Shown here in pieces: positions 57,939 to 64,000 of a DNA stretch of 64,000 nt. This DNA comes from Hydractinia symbiolongicarpus. Taxonomy: Eukaryota > Cnidaria > Hydrozoa > Anthoathecata > Hydractiniidae. Position 1 is the first letter of the stretch; each line of letters begins with the position of its first letter. The notes beneath the pieces were generated by a model. The model was not told the DNA's origin, ran no database searches, and saw nothing but the letters and a program-made list of their open reading frames with translations. The stretch spans positions 10,168,001-10,232,000 of the forward strand of contig NC_079887.1 in NCBI RefSeq assembly GCF_029227915.1, given 5' to 3'. Position numbers and translations under genes: made by a program.

Positions 57939-58919
57939 GTTGATGCATGGTTACATGATGAGAATATATAGCTAGTCTAGCTCTAGTTTTTTCACTACCT
58001 GAGTTTTTCTTACTAGCTATAACCTTTCCTTTTAAGAACACATAAGATCATGATTAACTTTTTGTCAGATTTAAAGCCAGCTGTAGGGTATAAACAGGTG
58101 TAAAAAAGCATAGAAAAAAAGTGTGAAAAAAATTTAGCTAAACAAAAGGTGAGAAAAACCTATTTATAAGTACCTTGCATTATATCTTTTTACAGGTATC
58201 TTTTCAACATGGTCGTAAGCATTACCAAAATAATATTTTTTTAAATTTTATTCTTTATGTAATAAAAATCTTCAAACTTCAACCATTAACAAACAGCAAC
58301 ATAACAAATCCCGCACATCATCTTCCGCCATTTTAAATTACGTTACGTTCTCGCCTTGAAGCAACTCGTCTTAAAACTCGCGTAATTGAAGAGCCAATGA
58401 AATTCAAACTTTAACCGGCCAGTCCCAGAGCTACTTCTTTCGCGCCAGCACGCATATCAGAAAGGGAAAAAGGAGCTCTGGGGACGAGATTGAGAAGCCC
58501 TGTGGCTTAAAGATTTCTTCCATTAAAGAACATACAATGGAAGTTAGAGTTTCAAATAACCTGGAAAATCCTGAAATTTAAGATATAGACCCTAAAACCA
58601 AGGGATATGGGAGGAAAATTTAATATCCCGAAATTTCAAAATTTAATCTATTTCTAAATCACTACATACCATGAAACTGATGAAATAAAAAATTCACATG
58701 TAGTATTCTAAATAAAATTAAACTATATTGGTGTAGAAAATTCCATCATACAAATCCATAACTTTTTAACAAATTTAAAAAACCAAGCAGTCAAAATATT
58801 CCATTAGCTCAGAAATTAAAATATAAGCATGCTTTTGGCAAAACAATTCTTTTAACATGATGTACATGCTAAGAAGGTTACACATAAAATGGACCAGGTA
58901 TTCCACTTTTATATATCAC

Positions 58920-59373
58920 ACATTTTGCTGACCGGCGACATTATGAAATGGTATGGATAGGGCTAATCAGGTGGATGGGTTTATATCCTCTTACAGGTCT
59001 TAAAATGAGCAGTCAAGCTGTCATCCTTGCTAGACACTGGATTTTTTTCGAGAGCTATCGCATATATATTTGGAGAAATCTGCAAGTGGTAGCAGGGGTA
59101 AGGATTAGAATTTCGTGGAGTTTTCTTAACGACTGAAATATTTCAGAAATTGAGAATCAAGATGGAGTTTAAACGAGCTGGAAGCATTGTTGATCTCATA
59201 CACAGCATATATATGTATTGATCAATTAATAATTGATTAAAACACATGATAACCTTATAAAAAACTCACTTTTTGGCAAAAAGATGGGGGGGGGGGGGGG
59301 CTTTCGCCCCCCAGTCTCCAGGCCTGCTAGGAAAATATATATAATTTCATAATGTCGCCGGTCAGCAAAATGT
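58920..59373. mobile_element. 454-bp MITE with perfect 30-bp inverted repeats
   Basis: The left end at 58,920-58,949 (ACATTTTGCTGACCGGCGAC then ATTATGAAAT) is the exact reverse complement of 59,344-59,373. No obvious target duplication. The interior has a run of about 15 G followed by CTTTCGCCCCCC (59,286-59,313), which could form a hairpin or quadruplex, and no gene. Perfect arms imply a young copy. Confidence 0.7.
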
Positions 59374-59379
59374 AGCCTA

Positions 59380-61790
59380 CATTAGCTAGTTAGCTATCAT
59401 TGCTTTCCACAGATTTATCTCACTAAACTAGCTATAAAAAATACATCAATTTTTACCAGATATGTCTCGCATGTACTTACACGATTTCCAACACATAGCT
59501 TCAAGTTTTGTTGATTGATTACGTTCAACCGTGATAGTTTTGAAGAAGTGAAAGTTTTGGCTAAAAACGTTCTATCCCGACCAGAAGAATACTTTGCTTG
59601 TAGCAGCCCGAGCAAAGATCATATTAATACTGTATGTCTTTTAGTTAAAAATAAAAAAGCATTTCTATTGGTTTCTCAAAAACCACAATTTAGGTCCCGA
59701 GCGAATGGACAACCAACCCTACGCATCCAGGCTTTAGTCTGTCTCTATCTATCTAATACATCATTAGGTGATTTTAGAGATCTGACCTGTGCGGCGACAA
59801 GGTGAATCAAAAAAACGTTGAAACATTTTAAAATTCGTTTTGTCTGTTCCCTGTACAAATCAGTTAAACTATTCTAAGTTTTTGTTTACAATTATTCAAC
59901 GAAAATCACCGCAAATTACTTATTTGCACAATTTTTCAAAGCAAATAGCCCCGCAAACACATTACAATTTTTGGGTGAGGCATCTATTTCGAAAGCACAG
60001 TATAAGTTTAGAAGCCGTATTACCCATAGCCTAGTTAACTAAGCTTTCTTTGAGGATGTCAAATTCAGTTTCTCTTAAATTGAAAGCTTAGATGCAAACC
60101 AATGCCAGAGCAAATTCCTAAAATTCAAATCAAACCTCAAAGCACACCTCGAATTACAACCATCCAATCAGCATTAAGTCGACGTGGTCGCGTCTTACCC
60201 TCTTAAATAATTAAAGAATTGATTACATTTGCTCAGGTGAGTTATGCCATTTGCGGCCAAACCAAAAGATTTCCTGATATCGACTACGTAAGCAAAGAAC
60301 AAATGAATTAACCAATCAAAAAGCATATTCAGTATTCTGTCCGCAAAAATTGTTAAAACCCAGCGTAATTTTTTCCACCTTAGCAATTCTGACTTCCTGG
60401 TGGTAAGAAAAATTATGCTAGGTCTCCTGGCTATTTTACTCAAACAAAATACGGTTATTGCATAGCCTTGCACCTTTATTTCAAGTTAATTGGGTCTATG
60501 GGTCCTTACCAATGTAAGAACTGTTTCCAAAAAGTATTTTCCACATAAAACATAGGTAAAGATTTTGATCGACATAAAATAATTTAGTCACTTCTAGCTG
60601 AAGTTTGGCGTCATTACAAAGAGTTACCCAGCATTCCTTTATTATTTTGAGGAAGAAATAATTGTAGGGTGGGAGCATCATGTACATAACTATTAAGACG
60701 GACTTACTTTTTGACCAACAATTGAGCCCTAAACATTTTATATGCTCTCTCCCTATCTCAATGGTATAATACCGTTGCAGGGTCCCTTGGTCACCAACCT
60801 TGAGAAATGTGGGTAAGAGGGGAAGGGGGGAGGGGTGAGAGTAAATACAATTCTATGCTGAATTTTTTACAATATAATACACCTAATTGGAGACCAATTT
60901 TCGGATCGCAAATTATCAAGAGAAATTGTGTCTTGACCGCCGAAAGCGTAATGATGTAACAGAAAAACGTTATGCCAGTTAATTTACTACAACCTCGATT
61001 ATAAACCAGACGTTATCTCTCCATTATCTGTTCATTAAGTAATTAAAATTGACTGTTCCTTTAATAATCTTGTTTGAATAATGGAAAAGCATGTACCAAC
61101 GCACGTTTTTAACCAGCCTGGGAGTGTGAGGCGTCCAGAATAAATTCTTTGTGCGCGTTTTTGCAATCCCTTATCCGAAATGCATTTTTAACCATTCTCG
61201 CAGAATTTAGGTCTCGCAAAATTGCACTTTTTAAAGAAAATCCCAAAACAAACCAACAACAACTCCTGTGAGAATTTCTTTCTCAGGCTAGCATATAATC
61301 TTGGATTAAGTGCATAAGAAAAGCTTCTTTAAGCAGAGGAGATGCAACGGGACAACTAATAAAAATCCTTTTGCATTTTTTAATACAGTTTTCAGACAAT
61401 AATTTTGCCTCGGTTTGTATTGTGCAATCTGGAACTGCATAGCCGCTGCATAGCAATGCCCATAGCAACTATTTCAATGATATTCCACATAAGATTCTAC
61501 CCTCAGAAATAAATTAAATTAAGCCACAAGTACAAAGCAGATTTCACTTTGCGCCATGAAAAGTGGACTTGTCAGCTTTGTTGAGGCTTAAGGTGGATTT
61601 TTGCGAAGCGAATTGCGAATTCAGAGGCGAATTAGCTGCAAAGTATCTTATTCATTTCTACAGGACGCAAAAAACATATGACGAATTTAAAATACTGAAT
61701 CCAAGCATTCCTTTGGGCATTTGAAACAATTTTTTTCAGTAAAAAAGTTTTCTAAGAAAACACGGATTGTGTTTTAATTGGTTAAGAAGG
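59380..61790. other. Intergenic stretch without a supported gene
   Basis: Short open frames on both strands lack domains. A minus-strand frame at 59,620-59,484 ends at a plausible GTAAGT donor (reading QAKYSSGRDRTFLAKTFTSS) and could be an exon, but I find no partner. A G-rich tract lies at 60,804-60,842. Confidence 0.5.
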
Positions 61791-61800
61791 ATTTTCACGC

Positions 61801-62578
61801 AATTTTTTTCAAAGCAAAATAAAAACATATAAAGCAGCGCATGCTCAGATACATTTCGCCGACGAATTCGCCATCCAATACACTTCATAGAAATCTCCTT
61901 TAGGGTCTCAAGTGTTCGGTGCAGGACTAAATAGTGCACCTTATCTCTTCATAAAGTCAATTAACTCTTAAAAAAATTAAGAAAATACTACACCCTAGGG
62001 TACAAAAATTCCATCCTTGTCCTCAAGGTTTTTTGCCTTCTTGATATGAGCTCATATGCATTTATCCACAGGGTACAAACTAGTCTTTCTATAATAATAG
62101 CCGTGTCTTCTCTTTAATAATAGCTGTATTTTGTCTGTCTATACGCGGTGGAACCCGTGGATTCATTCACGGGTTCCACCAACTAGTCTCTATGATAATA
62201 GCCGTTATCCGTCTTTCGTCCAAAACCGGATCGTGCTGAAACACACACGAAATCTACCAGGCACAAATGCCAAAAATGCGGTATATTTTTATCGGCTTTG
62301 TTATGACGGTTGAATTCCCGCGAATTATCCACAACGACTACTTGTGAATAATTCGCGATGGAATGGAATGGAATTTTTGTACCGTAGGGTGTAGTATTTT
62401 CTTAATTTTTTTAAGAGTTAATTGACTTTTTATCGAGATAAGGTGCACTATTTAGTCCTGCACCGAACACTTGAGACCCTAAAGGAGATTTCTATGAAGT
62501 GTATTGGATGGCGAATTCGCCGGCGAAATGTATCTGAGCATGCGCTGCTTTATATGTTTTTATTTTGCTTTGAAAAAA
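61801..62578. mobile_element. Fold-back element with 214-bp near-identical inverted arms
   Basis: 61,801-62,014 and 62,364-62,578 are inverted copies, differing at only a few positions by eye (for example GCCGACGAA/GCCGGCGAA, CCTAGGG/CCTACGG). The spacer of about 350 bp holds a perfect 13-bp hairpin GGTGGAACCCGTG/CACGGGTTCCACC (62,147-62,180) and two direct copies of an AATAATAGCCGT-containing word. The same peptide-like open frame appears on opposite strands of the two arms only because the arms are copies. Confidence 0.85.
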
Positions 62579-62640
62579 TAATATTAATATTCGATATTCA
62601 ATATTAATATTCAATATTCAATATTAATATTCAACTAATA
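62579..62640. repeat. AATATT-rich simple repeat
   Basis: Alternating AATATTAATATTC and GATATTCAATATT words abut the right arm of the fold-back element. They may be an expanded insertion site. Confidence 0.7.
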
Positions 62641-63209
62641 TTATTCAAGTCAGCTATTAGCGATATTTATAATTCGAGCGTGGTGTTTCCTGTGATAATG
62701 ATATTCTAACAAAAGTAATTACGCACGCATAGAATGAGTTATTGACTGGACAATGTAAGAAATTTGATGCAAGTCAAGTGATTACGAGCAAAGTGGATAT
62801 GTTGTCATCAATATGATGCAATAAAAAGAAGCTAAGCTTAAACATTTCAATGTTATTTTTATTACGTCAAAAAAACATATCGTAGCATATAAACTCAGTG
62901 CAATTAGTACAAGTATATACAATACAGATGTTGTTAGCTTTATAATAAGAATAATCTCAACAATTATCAAAGTAATTTCGGTAAAGATGTGGCAAAAATC
63001 TTTTTATAAGAACACAACATTTGGGGCAAAAAATTTTTTAAGCGAATTCAGCTTCAGCTGAGATTTAAACGTTTTTATATAAAAAAAACAAAGTGTATAC
63101 ATTAAAAAAAAGTAAAAAATTAAATAAAAATATAAACATAATAAACAAAAAAAATTCAGCGAACCAAGTATGGATCTCGTGCGAGGATTATCAACAAGTA
63201 CTTATTGAT
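62641..63209. other. Non-coding stretch and probable 3' flank of the secreted-protein gene
   Basis: AT-rich, with no exon or repeat I can define. It lies downstream of the minus-strand gene that ends at 63,210. Confidence 0.45.
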
Positions 63210-63732
63210 TTAACAGTGACCCATCAAGAAGCAAATAAACCACGAGGGATAATTACTTGGAACACTAACCCCAAATGTGGTGCTCACGTCACTTGACACC
63301 TTTCCTTTCTTTAGATCGACAGCTCCTGACTTGATCACTTCTTTAAATCGTCGCTTGAAAAAGTTAACCATCGGCATGACAGAATCTTGAAACTCTTCGT
63401 CTTGAAAGAGAGTGTATTTAAACAGTGGAAGCCTGGGATCGACTTTAGGTTTTTGTGTTGTTGCTGCATCAGTTGGTTTTGTTAGAGGTAGTGCCTTCGC
63501 GTAAACAGCCACCAACATAGTGATTAAAAATGCTACCTGAAACTACAATGAAAGACCCAGTTATCTAAACATCTATTACACTCATGACAGGTAAAAACAA
63601 CTTCGAAGGCTACCAAGAAATGAAAACGGAGAAAAGGATTTTGCAAAGAAAAGCATTTAATACGAATTGCTCGAAGAAATAAACTTTGTACTAGTCGACT
63701 TCAAAAGTTGTGTACTTATGATTTACCTTCAT
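63210..63732 (-). CDS. Small secreted protein of unknown function, 110 aa, two exons
   Basis: Exon 1 contributes only ATGAAG (63,732-63,727) before a GTAAAT donor. Exon 2 (63,536-63,210) follows a TTTCAG acceptor. The joined product begins MKVAFLITMLVAVYAKALPL, a textbook signal peptide with likely cleavage after YAKA or KALP. The mature part has a Thr/Lys/Pro-rich stretch (TKPTDAATTQKPKVDPRLP), then YTLFQDEEFQDSVMPMVNFF, a basic KRRFKEVIK segment and a hydrophobic end. It has only two Cys, near the C-terminus, and no dibasic-flanked peptide repeats, so it is neither an obvious neuropeptide precursor nor a Cys-rich toxin. I do not recognise a family. Confidence 0.65.
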
Positions 63733-64000
63733 GATTGAATCCAGTGAATTCTTTACTGCTTCTTCTTATTTTCTTTTGTTGACAACTAGTTTGCACACTT
63801 TAACTCGTTCTGAAAATTTTGAAAATTTCTCTCTTTTTTATAGGCCAATTCACGGTTCGGTGGATTTTTTAATCCAATTTAAAAGTACAATATCCCTTGT
63901 CAGTTGTAGTAAATGAAATATTGATGAACATTCAATAAGAAAGACGCACAATTAAAAAACAACTGTCAAAAAGAGACTCGGTACTAAACATAAGTGGAAT

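Larger units (their letters stand above)
52424..58492. mobile_element. 6,069-bp helicase-encoding DNA transposon (AcademH-like candidate), intact
   Basis: Terminal inverted repeats of about 82 bp (52,424-52,506 and 58,411-58,492) both begin CAATCTCGTYCCCAGRGCTY, share GCTGGCGCGAAAGAAGTAGC, and end in TCTGGGACTGGCCGGT. A perfect 9-bp duplication AGAAGCCCT lies at 52,415-52,423 and 58,493-58,501. Inside are two convergent intron-containing genes, a RecQ-like helicase (plus strand) and a 922-aa transposase-like protein (minus strand), with 3' ends about 320 bp apart. I recall the Academ superfamily including a helicase-bearing lineage (AcademH) with 9-10-bp duplications. That assignment is from memory and needs a search. 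Similar arms, a perfect duplication and open genes indicate recent movement. Confidence 0.85.

Noticed and set aside
61736-62607. Two identical-looking genes on opposite strands
   Set aside because: They are the same open frame on the two arms of the fold-back element; no coding evidence otherwise.

Overview
The window is eukaryotic. It is AT-rich, the genes are broken by introns with GT..AG borders, and it is crowded with eukaryotic transposon families. The mix (a SID-1/SIDT gene, DIRS-like and Penelope-like retroelements, a helicase-encoding DNA transposon, and cnidarian-type DDE transposase relics) suggests an early-branching metazoan, most likely a cnidarian. That placement is inference. 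Some open reading frames begin with non-ATG codons, so starts were re-read from the sequence.

Host genes. (1) At the left edge, on the minus strand, are two exons of a small multi-pass membrane protein that runs off the window. (2) From 32.7 to 51.4 kb, on the plus strand, is a complete 26-exon SIDT-family gene (821 aa). All exon phases join, and the CREST-type metal-binding residues are present. (3) At the right edge, on the minus strand, is a two-exon gene for a 110-aa secreted protein of unknown function.

Mobile DNA. A decayed DIRS/Ngaro-like tyrosine-recombinase retrotransposon (6.5-11.4 kb) is split by a 1.16-kb PIF/Harbinger-like non-autonomous element with a TTA duplication. At 18.8-24.7 kb there is a three-level nest: an old DDE transposase pseudogene, a 4.6-kb pogo/Tigger-like transposon inserted in its coding sequence, and a 0.7-kb MITE inserted in the pogo reading frame. 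In both cases, removing the insert with one target copy restores the frame. At 52,424-58,492 is a 6,069-bp DNA transposon with about 82-bp terminal inverted repeats and a perfect 9-bp target duplication. It carries two convergent intact genes, a RecQ-like helicase (531 aa) and a 922-aa transposase-like protein with an N-terminal CxxC pair and a region resembling DUF6589. Its features fit what I recall of the helicase-bearing AcademH lineage. Three tiny elements at 1.2-1.8 kb share its terminal motif, and two of them have clear 9-bp target duplications, so they look like its non-autonomous relatives.

Other structure: an array in a SIDT intron whose repeat unit contains a 3' splice acceptor plus the start of the next exon; an inverted repeat flanking SIDT exons 16-19; two copies of a hammerhead-ribozyme-like Penelope tail; a 1.5-kb cluster of a TGACTTACT-containing motif; a near-perfect 214-bp fold-back element; and several MITEs and minisatellites. 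Long stretches at 12-15.7, 25.1-32.7 and 59.4-61.8 kb hold no gene I can support.
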